From Planctomycetota bacterium (GTDB lineage: Bacteria; Planctomycetota; Planctomycetia; Gemmatales; Gemmataceae): a stretch of DNA of 64,000 nt. The notes beneath the pieces were generated by a model. That model did no database searches. It worked only from the letters and a program-made list of their open reading frames with translations, and was not told the origin of the DNA. Location of the stretch: NCBI GenBank assembly GCA_029777335.1, contig JAKOSN010000092.1, positions 1 to 64,000 of the forward strand. The letters are read 5' to 3'. The translations under genes and the position numbers were made by a program. Positions 34,242 to 42,207 of this stretch are shown in pieces. Within the stretch, counting starts at the first letter, position 1. Each line of letters begins with the position of its first letter.

Positions 34242-35927
34242 ATGCATCAGGTTCTGTTCCGGATTCCGCTCCCCTCGAGCTGGGCGCCTGATGGCCTGCC
34301 CATTTACGGGTTCGGGCTGATGCTCTTTCTGGCTTACCTGCTCGGAACCTGGCTCGCTTGCCGTCGTGCCGAACGCGAAGGGCTCTCCCGCGATCTGGTC
34401 CAGGACATCACCATCTGGATCTTTGTGGGCGGACTCGCCGGAGCGCGGATTACCTATCTCATCTTCCACGAAAAGATCTTCCACGGACGCCTCTGGCCGC
34501 CCGCCGAGTTCCTCTCCGCCCTGGGGGATTTCGTGATGCAGCTGCCACGGATCTGGGATGGCGGCATCATTCTTTATGGCTCGGTGGTCGGCGGAGTTCT
34601 GGGCTACTTTTTGGGCTACTATTTCCTCTGGCGAAAGCAAGGTGTCTCCACCCTGCAACTGGCAGACCTCTTTGCCCCAACCGTGGCTGTGGGGGTTTGC
34701 CTGGGGCGCATCGGCTGTTTACTCAATGGCTGTTGCTACGGTCAGGTCGCCTGCCCCTCGTGTCCCGCCATCGATTTCCCCCTCGCCGCCACGGCGCGTT
34801 TTGAACTGGTTCAGGCAGGGTATCAGACCGCTGCCGGGTTCGCCATGGACACGCGCTGGGCCACCCTGTCCCGGCTCGACCCCGGATCCTCCGCGAGCCG
34901 CGCGGGGCTGGAGGCGGGCGACCTTGTGACCCAGGTCAATCATCACCACATTACCACCGCCATGGATCTGGCCATGCTCATCAATCGGGGCCGGCTCCAG
35001 GGGCGTACCGAGGTGACTCTGGATGTCGAACGCGCCGGACAGCCCTTCGGACCGTTCACCTTTCGCGTTCCCGGGGTTGGCTTCACGGTGGGCGAACCCT
35101 CGGGGAAAGACTCTCCCGGCGAGGGGGTGCCTGTGCTGACGATCGAGCCCGAATCCGCGGCCGCTCGCGCCGGCTTGAAAAAGGGCGATCGGATTCTGCG
35201 GGCCGCCTTGCTGGAAACCGGCAAGGACACCCTGCGCACCGACTTACGGCCCATTCGCAGCGATAACGAGCTGACCGTTCTGCTGAGCGGAAATGCCCTC
35301 AATCACAACGACCCCCTTCGCCTGGTGGTCCGTCGAGGCGACAAGGACGAAACGCTCCCGGACCTGACGCTGCCCAGCTTTGGGTTCCAGGTGCGCAATG
35401 TCACCCAGCGCGTCGGTCGGGTGCAGCCCGGGTCGCCGGCGGCCCAAAAAGGTTTGCAGGAGGGAGATGTCATTCTGCTCGCGAACGGGCAAACGATCGA
35501 TTCCGAAAATGCCCTTGCCGTGCGTCTCACCCAGGACTGGCCCCGTGGGGAGTCGGAGTTGTCGCTCAAGGTTCAGCGGGCCGGTCAGGAAGTGACGCTC
35601 GCCCCCTTCGAGCCGCGCACCATCGGGTTACATCCCACGCAGATCTATGAATCGATCAGCATGTTCCTTATTCTGCTCGTGCTCTGGGCGGTCTTTCCGT
35701 TGCGCACCAGTTATGGGCAGGTTGCCGCAACCCTGATGATCCTCTACTCCATCCATCGCTACCTCAACGAGTTGCTGCGCAACGATGTGCGCCCGGTCGG
35801 ATTCGAGAGTTACGGGAGTGTGTTTCTCCTGGTTGCCGGCCTGGGCTTGCTTCTCTATCTGTGGTATCGTCCCGTGCCGGTGGTAGCTTCTGTTCCGACG
35901 CCGTCGGAAACCAGGAAGTCGAAGTAG
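34242..35927 (+). CDS. lgt: Prolipoprotein diacylglyceryl transferase with three inserted PDZ-like domains
   Basis: 561 residues, about twice the usual Lgt length. Residues 1-170 hold the N-terminal membrane helices, IILYGSVVGG in place of the HGGL motif, and the substrate-binding GRIGCLLNGCCYG at 155-167. Three PDZ-like repeats follow at about 203-267 (SASRAGLEAGDLVTQVN), 280-366 (AAARAGLKKGDRIL) and 378-453 (PAAQKGLQEGDVILLANG). The Lgt fold then resumes with GLHPTQIYES at 462 and the last helices, including RYLNELLR. Lgt adds diacylglycerol to the lipobox Cys of prelipoproteins at the inner membrane. The insertion falls in the periplasmic head loop, so the PDZ modules may recruit substrates or proteases (inference). 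Confidence 0.88.
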   Translation: MHQVLFRIPLPSSWAPDGLPIYGFGLMLFLAYLLGTWLACRRAEREGLSRDLVQDITIWIFVGGLAGARITYLIFHEKIFHGRLWPPAEFLSALGDFVMQLPRIWDGGIILYGSVVGGVLGYFLGYYFLWRKQGVSTLQLADLFAPTVAVGVCLGRIGCLLNGCCYGQVACPSCPAIDFPLAATARFELVQAGYQTAAGFAMDTRWATLSRLDPGSSASRAGLEAGDLVTQVNHHHITTAMDLAMLINRGRLQGRTEVTLDVERAGQPFGPFTFRVPGVGFTVGEPSGKDSPGEGVPVLTIEPESAAARAGLKKGDRILRAALLETGKDTLRTDLRPIRSDNELTVLLSGNALNHNDPLRLVVRRGDKDETLPDLTLPSFGFQVRNVTQRVGRVQPGSPAAQKGLQEGDVILLANGQTIDSENALAVRLTQDWPRGESELSLKVQRAGQEVTLAPFEPRTIGLHPTQIYESISMFLILLVLWAVFPLRTSYGQVAATLMILYSIHRYLNELLRNDVRPVGFESYGSVFLLVAGLGLLLYLWYRPVPVVASVPTPSETRKSK

Positions 35928-35934
35928 CATCCCT

Positions 35935-35943
35935 TGCTATAAT
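35935..35943 (+). promoter_or_regulatory. Extended -10 promoter upstream of the nucleotidyltransferase-HD gene
   Basis: TTGCTATAAT contains a perfect TATAAT (35938-35943) preceded by TGC, the extended -10 form. No good -35 is seen. It lies just past the lgt stop and about 70 bases before the next ATG. Confidence 0.5.
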
Positions 35944-36013
35944 AACACGCAGGGATCCCTTTCTGAAAGCCCCGCGCCGATTGCAATGGGCTTGATAACG
36001 GCGCAAGCAACGC

Positions 36014-37120
36014 ATGAGCAATCCGAAGCTCCGTCAGGCCATCGCACTTGAGGCGGCCCGCCTGATGTACGATCGGGTGGAATCCGAGTATTACACCGCC
36101 AAGCGCAAGGCCGCCAAACGCCTTTGTCGGCAACGCATCAAACCCGAGGATCTTCCTTCCAACGCCGAGATCCGCGATCAGATCCAGCTGTTTGCGCGCC
36201 TGCACGAGGGCGCACGGCGTACCGAACATCTGCGTGACATGCGCATCGAGGCACTTCAGCTGATGCGCATTCTCCGCGCCTTTCGACCACGGCTGATTGG
36301 CAGTGTCATGACGGGCCATGTGCGCAAGGGGTCCGACATCGATATCCACCTTTTCACCGACAGCGTCGGGTTGGTGACCGATCTGCTCGAACAGGAAGGC
36401 TACCAGTTCGATGTGGAACGCAAACAGATCGTCAAGCACAACGAGGCTCGGGTTTTCACGCACATCCATGTGTATGATCGCTTTAACTTCGAGCTGACGG
36501 TTTATCCCGAGGACAAGGCGCACTATGTCTTCAAGAGTTCGATCACCGGCAAGGCGATCGAGCGTGCCTCCATCCGCGAACTCGAAGAGTTGATGGCTCG
36601 CGAATATCCCGATCTCGACCTGGAAGCCCAGGTCAGCGCCAGCGCCGAACGCCTCGATCCGTACATGATCTTCCGCATGCTGCTGCTCCCTCTGGAAGAA
36701 GTGCACGGTTCACCGACGTATCACCCCGAGGGCGATGTGCTCTATCACTCCTTGCAGGTCTTCGAGCTGGCCCGCGAACAACGGCCCTATGACGAGGAAT
36801 TCCTGCTCGCCGCCCTGCTGCACGATGTGGGCAAGGGACTGGATCGCGCCCACCACGTCGAGGCCGGGTTGAGTGCGCTCGAAGGGCTGATCACGGAGCG
36901 CACGCACTTTCTGATCGCCCACCACATGGATGCCCACCTCTATCGAACCGGGCAGCTGGGGCATCGACTCAAACGCGAGCTGGAAGCGTCGCCGGATTTC
37001 GAGGACCTCTTGCTCCTGCGCGAGCTGGACGATGCGGGGCGGGTGCCGGGGGCGATTGTCGGCACGCTCGACGAGGCACTGGATTATCTGAAAGAGCTGG
37101 CGCGAAGCAACGAGGGGTAA
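36014..37120 (+). CDS. Nucleotidyltransferase-HD domain protein
   Basis: 368 residues. An N-terminal helical segment of about 90 residues leads to a minimal nucleotidyltransferase motif IGSVMTGHVRKGSDIDIHLF (GS at 96-97; Asp108 and Asp110 as metal ligands). An HD domain begins near 235: YHPEGDVLYHSLQVF with H237/H245 and LLHDVGKG with H270-D271. The pairing recalls CCA-adding enzymes and GlnD, but the polymerase neck and RNA-binding parts of a CCA enzyme are not evident. A nucleotidyl-transfer and phosphohydrolase switch is possible. Substrate unknown. Confidence 0.75.
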   Translation: MSNPKLRQAIALEAARLMYDRVESEYYTAKRKAAKRLCRQRIKPEDLPSNAEIRDQIQLFARLHEGARRTEHLRDMRIEALQLMRILRAFRPRLIGSVMTGHVRKGSDIDIHLFTDSVGLVTDLLEQEGYQFDVERKQIVKHNEARVFTHIHVYDRFNFELTVYPEDKAHYVFKSSITGKAIERASIRELEELMAREYPDLDLEAQVSASAERLDPYMIFRMLLLPLEEVHGSPTYHPEGDVLYHSLQVFELAREQRPYDEEFLLAALLHDVGKGLDRAHHVEAGLSALEGLITERTHFLIAHHMDAHLYRTGQLGHRLKRELEASPDFEDLLLLRELDDAGRVPGAIVGTLDEALDYLKELARSNEG

Positions 37121-37152
37121 CCAGGATCGCTGGCCAGGAGAGGGGGCACACC

Positions 37153-37596
37153 GTGGCTGACAAAGAGACCGAACCGTTCTTTCCGGTGATGATTCAGTTG
37201 CCGGTGGTCTGGGGCGAAATGGACTCCTACCGCCACGTCAACAACGTGGTCTATTTCCGCTACTTCGAGAGTGCGCGGCTGGAGTACATTCGCCGTCTGG
37301 ACTGGTTTGCCTACGAACAAGAAACGGGCATTGGCCCGATCCTGGCCAGCACTCAGGCTCGGTTCCGCAAGGCGTTGACCTACCCGGATACCATCACCGT
37401 GACGGCTCGCCTGCAGAGCCTGCACGACGATCGGTTTGTCCTGGAACACCGCATCTTCAGTCAGGAACAGAAAGCGCTCACGACCGAAGGCGAAGGCACC
37501 ATCGTCACCTTTGATTATCGCAACCACAAAAAGGTAAAGATCCCGGTGGAGTTGCGGCATCGCATTGCCGCCCTGGAACGCGGCGAACCGGTGTGA
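37153..37596 (+). CDS. Acyl-CoA thioesterase, 4HBT hotdog family
   Basis: 147 residues from GTG 37153, behind AGGAGAGGGGG. The N-terminal VVWGEMDSYRHVNNVVYFRY is the family active-site segment; the usual WGDMD reads WGEMD here, keeping the following Asp. KALTYPDTITVTARLQSL and FDYRNHKKVKIPVELR follow. It would hydrolyse acyl-CoA or acyl-ACP thioesters in the cytoplasm; the substrate is open. 32 bp after the nucleotidyltransferase-HD gene and convergent with the membrane-protein gene. Confidence 0.88.
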   Translation: MADKETEPFFPVMIQLPVVWGEMDSYRHVNNVVYFRYFESARLEYIRRLDWFAYEQETGIGPILASTQARFRKALTYPDTITVTARLQSLHDDRFVLEHRIFSQEQKALTTEGEGTIVTFDYRNHKKVKIPVELRHRIAALERGEPV

Positions 37597-37601
37597 GGCA
37601 G

Positions 37602-39524
37602 TCACCGGTCCCAGGTCAAGGTAACGCGCGCCACCGGCCGGTCCACACGCAAACGAATAAGAGGAATCAGATCCTTGGTATCCAGTTCGCGCTCGACATG
37701 CACCCGACTCGGGGAGGCGACCAACCCTTCCTGGTAATGCATGCTCAGGACCACCACGCCATTGTCGGGAATGACATCGCGCAGACAGATGTGCGCGGGA
37801 TCGGCCTGCTGCAGGACCGCTTTGCCCCTGAGAACAAACGAGAGGGGGCGTTTCAGCGCGAACAGCTGCACGTTCTGCGTGGGGGTGAGCGGACCGCACC
37901 GTTCGGCTTTTTTCCACCGTGCAAAGCGCTGAATGGTGCGCGGCGACCAGCACACAACCCAGCCGATGTTGTAGCGCTGGCAGTAGTCCTCCAGTTCGGT
38001 ATCGGTCCATTCCTCGATGCCGCGCCCGCCCAGCATCTGATCGACCAGCCCCCCCGCGGTGTGTTCGATCGTCCCCCTGGGATCGAGTCCTCCCAGAAAG
38101 GCGCGCTCGGTCAGCCAGGGGAGGAGGACGGTCCAGCGGCTCTCGGTGGTCTGCGAACCGCGATCTTCCCAGAGAATACGGGCCTCGGCGGTTGTGCTGG
38201 CACGTAGATGTTCGATCAGGTCGCGTTCATTGTCATCGAAACCAAGAAGGAGCGGAGTGGCGCTTCGCGCCCGCTGCGACAGGCCCGACCAATCGTCGCG
38301 CAGGAACCAGCCAAGGGTGAGCGAGGGGACCAGGACGACCAGCGCGGCGCGCCAGCTGGTTCCGGTTCTCCGTACCAGCAGTACCCACCCTTGCTCCAGA
38401 GCATGACCTGCCAGGGGCACGGTGAGCAGCAACGCGGGCACCAGGAGCAAACCGGCGTTCAGCCGTCCCAGAAGATCGCTCACCAGTCCGCCGAGCGCGA
38501 GCAGGAGCAATCCCAGCGCGCCCAGTCCGAAGAGGCGGGCCGTGGCCCGGTCGCCGCGTTGATTGAAGAGCAGTCCGCCAATGCTCCCCAGCCCGAGGAG
38601 TCCCAGGAGGACCACCCGGTCGAGCGGTTCTCCCCACAGCTCCGATTGCCAAACCGTGCGCGGGGTGCGATGCGGGAGCAGCGTTTCGCTGGCCTGCAAC
38701 GGCAAACGCAGCCACCAGTATTGAATCCAGTCGCGCAGCCAGAACACGTTCATGGCCAGGGCGACCAGGAGTCCGCCCAGCAAGGCGAGATGCCACAAAA
38801 ACACATGCCGCGAACCAACCCGGATGTAGTAGAGGAGAAACAGAGGTAACAGGAGCACCGAGAAGAGTGGTTGTGCAAACCAGCTGAGAAAGCCCGTGCA
38901 CAGAAGCCCCAGCCACACCCAGAACCCCGGTTGGCGATGAAAACGCATCAGCAAGCCGCACTGAGCAACCATCGCCAGGGCCGCGAGCAAAAGATCGAGA
39001 TCCCCGCTGGCCAGCAGGGCCTGGCAGGGGCGGCCCCACCACACCAGCAGGGCGAGGAAGGTGGTCACAACCGTCGTGCGGCGGCTCAGATTGAGACTCA
39101 CGACCGCGAGCCAGATGGCCGCGGGCATCAATGCGGAGCAGAGCGCCAGCCCCAGTTTGTAAACGAGAGCAGGACGGCGACCCCCGCTGAGAACGAAAAA
39201 AAGTTCAGCGGGTCGGCTGCCACTGTCAAACACGGGCGTTTTGGGATAGCCCGCCTGGAAAGCCGGATCGTAACAGGACAGGCTCCCCTGGCTGGTGAAG
39301 GCACGCGCACCGAGCAGACCATGGTACAGGTGCAGGGGGTGGCGGCCCGAGAGCAAGGGTTGCTCATTCAGAACGCCGCGCCACGGTCGGTCCGTGCCGA
39401 ACAGAGTCAGGGTGAGCCAGCCTTGCCAGAGCAGCATGGCCAGGAACAGAACGTACCAGAGGCGACTGTCCCCGGGGCGGACCGGGGACGGGGCCGGAGT
39501 GGGAGGATCGGTTGCAGCTTGCAT
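37602..39524 (-). CDS. GT-C-like polytopic membrane protein
   Basis: 640 residues from ATG 39524. About ten hydrophobic helices lie between residues 22 and 420 (LWYVLFLAMLLWQGWLTLTL; VVTTFLALLVWWG; LLSWFAQPLFSVLLLPLFLL; and so on). Then comes a soluble C-terminal part of about 200 residues with an Arg/Glu/Trp-rich segment (EWTDTELEDYCQRYNIGWVV). The layout, with an acidic first loop (HLYHGLLGARAF ... CYDPAF), suits GT-C glycosyltransferases or YfhO-type flippase-like proteins. No donor motif recognised. Probably inner membrane. Confidence 0.7.
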   Translation of the reverse strand: MQAATDPPTPAPSPVRPGDSRLWYVLFLAMLLWQGWLTLTLFGTDRPWRGVLNEQPLLSGRHPLHLYHGLLGARAFTSQGSLSCYDPAFQAGYPKTPVFDSGSRPAELFFVLSGGRRPALVYKLGLALCSALMPAAIWLAVVSLNLSRRTTVVTTFLALLVWWGRPCQALLASGDLDLLLAALAMVAQCGLLMRFHRQPGFWVWLGLLCTGFLSWFAQPLFSVLLLPLFLLYYIRVGSRHVFLWHLALLGGLLVALAMNVFWLRDWIQYWWLRLPLQASETLLPHRTPRTVWQSELWGEPLDRVVLLGLLGLGSIGGLLFNQRGDRATARLFGLGALGLLLLALGGLVSDLLGRLNAGLLLVPALLLTVPLAGHALEQGWVLLVRRTGTSWRAALVVLVPSLTLGWFLRDDWSGLSQRARSATPLLLGFDDNERDLIEHLRASTTAEARILWEDRGSQTTESRWTVLLPWLTERAFLGGLDPRGTIEHTAGGLVDQMLGGRGIEEWTDTELEDYCQRYNIGWVVCWSPRTIQRFARWKKAERCGPLTPTQNVQLFALKRPLSFVLRGKAVLQQADPAHICLRDVIPDNGVVVLSMHYQEGLVASPSRVHVERELDTKDLIPLIRLRVDRPVARVTLTWDR

Positions 39525-39608
39525 GGTGGAGGGATCGTAACGTGAGGCGATTGGTAGCACAAGAGGTCTTGGCGCTGCTCGGCGAAGCGCACCCGGCGGA
39601 CGCTTTGC

Positions 39609-39636
39609 TTGACACCATCCCCCCCCCTGTTAGAAT
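39609..39636 (+). promoter_or_regulatory. Sigma-70 promoter of the mcs operon with a C9 tract in its spacer
   Basis: A perfect TTGACA (39609-39614) and TAGAAT (39631-39636) have a 16-base spacer containing nine consecutive Cs (39619-39627). Change of tract length by slippage would alter spacer length, the classic architecture of a phase-variable promoter. The start would be about 40 bases before the ATG at 39682. Confidence 0.75.
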
Positions 39637-39681
39637 GGCGCTAGAGTGAAGTTTGCGTCTGGGTTGGGGGGAGTCGCGGCG

Positions 39682-40161
39682 ATGAAGTGCCAGAAATGTC
39701 CGAAAGCCGCTACACTGCACATCACCGAAATCATCAGTGACGAGCAGGTTGAGGAACTCCACCTCTGCGAGGAATGTGCGCAGAAATACCTCTACGAGCC
39801 AACGCCCAAGCCCAGCAGCAAACCCGCCTCGCTCACCGAGGAAGTCGAGGAAGCCAGTGTCGGGCTGATGAACCGAGAATGCCCCGTGTGTGGCATGAAG
39901 TTCATCGATTTCCGCAACACCGGACGGCTGGGTTGTCCGCACGATTACCAGGAATTCCGCGACGAACTCGCGCAGTTACTCGAAAATATCCACGGTGAAA
40001 CGCGCCATTGTGGCAAGACCCCACGTCGTCTGCCCCAGACCAAGCAGACGCAGTCGGAGCTGGCGCAACTGCGCAAACAATTGCAGCAAGCGGTGACGCG
40101 CGAGGCGTATGAGGAAGCCGCCCGGATTCGGGATCGGATTCGCAAACTCGAAGAAGGCTGA
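39682..40161 (+). CDS. McsA-like zinc-finger protein with UVR motif (first copy)
   Basis: 159 residues from ATG 39682 (MKCQKCPKAATLHITEI); GGGGGGAG lies upstream, and the GTG at 39646 is an alternative. Zinc ligands come as CQKC, CEEC, CPVC and CPHD, the pattern of McsA. The last 35 residues are a UvrB/UvrC motif (LQQAVTREAYEEAARIRDRI). McsA activates the arginine kinase McsB and links it to ClpC-type proteases in Firmicutes. It is first of three genes, followed 95 bp later by a second McsA-like gene. Confidence 0.85.
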   Translation: MKCQKCPKAATLHITEIISDEQVEELHLCEECAQKYLYEPTPKPSSKPASLTEEVEEASVGLMNRECPVCGMKFIDFRNTGRLGCPHDYQEFRDELAQLLENIHGETRHCGKTPRRLPQTKQTQSELAQLRKQLQQAVTREAYEEAARIRDRIRKLEEG

Positions 40162-40256
40162 GGACGCACCGGAAGGGTGCCGGCCGGGGCGGCACAAAGG
40201 CGCAACGCCCCGAGTTGACCAGGAGAGGCCCCTTTGCGGAGAGGGAGGAACGAGGC

Positions 40257-40754
40257 GTGAAATGCCAGTTCTGCTCCAACCCAGCCACGGTTCATCTGAC
40301 CACGATCGAGCACAGCAAAAAGAAGGAACTGCACCTGTGCCAGAGTTGCGCCGAAGCCCAGCAGATGATTAAACAGCAGGAGATCAATCTCCCTGCCATC
40401 CTGCAGACGCTGATTGGGCAACATGTCAGCCCCCTGAGCGATGAGCTGTCGCGGTTGACGTGCCCCGCCTGTGGGATAAAGTACATGGAGTTCCGTGCCG
40501 CCGGCCGGCTGGGGTGTCCGCACGACTACCTCGTGTTCCGGGCTGGCCTGCAACCGCTGTTGCAGCGCATTCACCGCGCCGAGGCCCACAAGGGCAAGCG
40601 CCCGCGCCACCACGCCGAGCGCCAGGCCGCCCATGCCGAACTCCTGGAACTTCGCCGCCGTTTGCGGCAAGCGGTCGAAGCGGAAGCATATGAAGAGGCC
40701 GCCCGTTTACGAGATCTCCTCCGACAGAAGGAAGCCACGGATGAATCTGGATAG
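40257..40754 (+). CDS. McsA-like zinc-finger protein with UVR motif (second copy)
   Basis: 165 residues from GTG 40257 (VKCQFCSNPATVHLTTIEHS), with GAGGGAGGAA upstream. Same layout as the preceding gene: CQFC, CQSC, CPAC, CPHD, then a UVR motif (LRQAVEAEAYEEAARLRDLL). The two are clear paralogues in tandem. Its last 14 bases overlap the start of mcsB, so translation is probably coupled. Having two McsA partners for one McsB is unusual. Confidence 0.85.
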   Translation: MKCQFCSNPATVHLTTIEHSKKKELHLCQSCAEAQQMIKQQEINLPAILQTLIGQHVSPLSDELSRLTCPACGIKYMEFRAAGRLGCPHDYLVFRAGLQPLLQRIHRAEAHKGKRPRHHAERQAAHAELLELRRRLRQAVEAEAYEEAARLRDLLRQKEATDESG

Positions 40755-41808
40755 CCTGACTCATACCAGTGGTGAATGGCTGCGTGGCAGTGGTCCCGAA
40801 TCCGATATTGTGATCTCCACGCGCATCCGCCTGGCTCGCAATTTAGCTTCGTACCCGTTCTCCAATCGCGCCAGCAATTACCAGAAGGGGGAGATCGAGG
40901 CACTCCTGCGCGAATGCATCGCCAAGCTCGATTTGCCTCCCAAGCTTGGCTATTTTACCCTCCCGACGTTGTCCACCCTCGACCGGCAATTCCTGGTCGA
41001 ACGGCAGTTGATCAGTCGGGAACTGGCCTCCGCCGATGGCCCGCGCGGCGTTGCCCTCGTCCCCCAGGAAACGGTCAGCGTGATGGTCAACGAGGAGGAT
41101 CATCTGCGCTTGCAGGTCATGCGCTCTGGCTTTGCCCTCGACGAAAGCTGGCAACAGATCGACAAGGTCGATGACCTCCTTGAACAGCGCCTGAACTACG
41201 CCTTCAGCGATGAGTTTGGTTACCTGACCGCCTGCCCCACCAATGTTGGCACGGGCATGCGCGCCAGTGTGATGCTCCACTTGCCAGCGCTCGAACACAC
41301 CAAGCAGATCGACAAGGTCTTCCGCGCCTTGCAGAAGATCAATCTGGCGGTCCGCGGTCTGTACGGTGAAGGGAGCCGTGCCTCTGGGCATTTCTACCAG
41401 ATCTCCAACCAGGTGACGCTCGGCAAGAGCGAGACCACCATCCTCACCGAGATTCATGGCGTGATTCCCCAGATCATCACCTATGAACGCCAGGCCCGGG
41501 CCAGCTGGCTGCGGGATAATCGCCAGGGGTTGATGGACAAGATCTCGCGCGCTCACGGCACCCTCTGCTCCGCGACCATGATGACCTCGGAAGAGACGAT
41601 GGAGCTGCTCTCCTTTGTCCGCCTTGGCATCAACCTGCAATTGATTGAGGATCTGACCATCCCCACGGTGAATGAGCTGTTCATCCACACGCAGCCGGCA
41701 CACCTGCAGAAACTGATGGGGACCAGCCTCGACGGCGAGGAGCGCAACGCCGCCCGGGCGCGCTATCTCCGCACGCGCCTACGGGAAGCCGGGGCGCACT
41801 CGAACTGA
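40741..41808 (+). CDS. mcsB: Protein arginine kinase McsB
   Basis: 355 residues from ATG 40741, inside the end of the second mcsA-like gene; an upstream in-frame extension belongs to that overlap. Phosphagen-kinase signatures are present: ISTRIRLARN at 25-34, NEEDH at 117-121, the catalytic-Cys segment YLTACPTNVGTGMRAS with C165, and GEGSRASGHFYQISNQ. McsB phosphorylates arginines of damaged or regulatory proteins. Its allosteric phospho-arginine site in Firmicutes is RDxxRA; here residues 335-340 are RNAARA, Asp changed to Asn. A strong bidirectional terminator follows. Confidence 0.93.
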   Translation: MNLDSLTHTSGEWLRGSGPESDIVISTRIRLARNLASYPFSNRASNYQKGEIEALLRECIAKLDLPPKLGYFTLPTLSTLDRQFLVERQLISRELASADGPRGVALVPQETVSVMVNEEDHLRLQVMRSGFALDESWQQIDKVDDLLEQRLNYAFSDEFGYLTACPTNVGTGMRASVMLHLPALEHTKQIDKVFRALQKINLAVRGLYGEGSRASGHFYQISNQVTLGKSETTILTEIHGVIPQIITYERQARASWLRDNRQGLMDKISRAHGTLCSATMMTSEETMELLSFVRLGINLQLIEDLTIPTVNELFIHTQPAHLQKLMGTSLDGEERNAARARYLRTRLREAGAHSN

Positions 41809-41832
41809 CCACAGCGACCGAAGCGGACAACG

Positions 41833-41867
41833 AAAAACCCAGACGCCATACGGCGCCTGGGTTTTTT
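41833..41867. terminator. Bidirectional Rho-independent terminator between mcsB and the tRNA array
   Basis: AAAAACCCAGACGCC and GGCGCCTGGGTTTTTT form a GC-rich stem with loop ATAC and one internal mismatch. A T-run ends it on the plus strand, and the A-run gives a T-run on the minus strand. It can stop mcsB from the left and the tRNA array from the right. Confidence 0.88.
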
Positions 41868-41889
41868 ATTGTGCAGGAAAAAAAGGGAG

Positions 41890-41961
41890 TGTCCTCGTCA
41901 GGAATCGAACCTGATCTTCAACCTTCGCACGGTTGCGTGCCCTCCAGCACACCCCGAGGAC
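41890..41961 (-). tRNA. tRNA-Arg (anticodon GCG), aberrant core
   Basis: Acceptor GTCCTCG/CGAGGAC, 7 perfect pairs, discriminator A. Anticodon arm CAACC-GTGCGAA-GGTTG reads GCG. T-arm TCAGG-TTCGATT-CCTGA is normal. U8 is G, A14 is G and A21 is G; the D-loop is 8 bases. Variable loop 4. GCG instead of the usual ACG is rare for Arg. No encoded CCA. Last gene of the array. Confidence 0.8.
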
Positions 41962-41967
41962 AGCGAG

Positions 41968-42039
41968 TATCCCGGCCGAGAATCGAACTCGGATCTGGAC
42001 CTTCGGAAAGTCCCATGTTGTCCGTTACACCACCAGGAT
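41968..42039 (-). tRNA. tRNA-Arg (anticodon CCG)
   Basis: Acceptor ATCCTGG/CCGGGAT with one G-U, discriminator A. D-stem GTGT/ACAT, loop AACGGACA with A14, GG and A21 intact, T8 present. Anticodon arm GGACT-TTCCGAA-GGTCC reads CCG. T-arm CCGAG-TTCGATT-CTCGG. Variable loop 4. The most canonical of the two Arg genes. No CCA. Confidence 0.88.
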
Positions 42040-42045
42040 AAGAAG

Positions 42046-42119
42046 AGCCGGCGACTGGATTCGCACCAGCATGTTCCGACTTACGAGATCGGCGCCTCAG
42101 CTATTCGAGCCACACCGGC
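42046..42119 (-). tRNA. tRNA-Thr (anticodon CGT), aberrant D- and T-loops
   Basis: Acceptor GCCGGTG/CGCCGGC, with G1-C72 and C2-G71 as in Thr tRNAs. Anticodon arm CCGAT-CTCGTAA-GTCGG reads CGT. The D-stem has a G-G mismatch and the loop GAATAGCT lacks the GG pair. The T-loop is TGCGAAT, so U55 is G. Variable loop 5. Discriminator T. No CCA. Confidence 0.78.
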
Positions 42120-42124
42120 ACAGG

Positions 42125-42194
42125 CGAGAGCGCAAGGAATCGAACCCTGCTCGACAGTTTTGGAGGCTGTCTGCTTCCCCAGAAGCACGCTCCC
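42125..42194 (-). tRNA. tRNA-Trp (anticodon CCA), 4-base D-loop
   Basis: Acceptor GGGAGCG/CGCTCTC with one G-U; discriminator G, the Trp identity base. D-arm GCTTC-TGGG-GAAGC has five pairs and only four loop bases. Anticodon arm ACAGC-CTCCAAA-ACTGT reads CCA with a C-A mismatch at 31-39. T-arm CAGGG-TTCGATT-CCTTG. Variable loop 4; 70 bases in all. No CCA end. Confidence 0.82.
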
Positions 42195-42207
42195 GAAAGG
42201 AGTTCAG

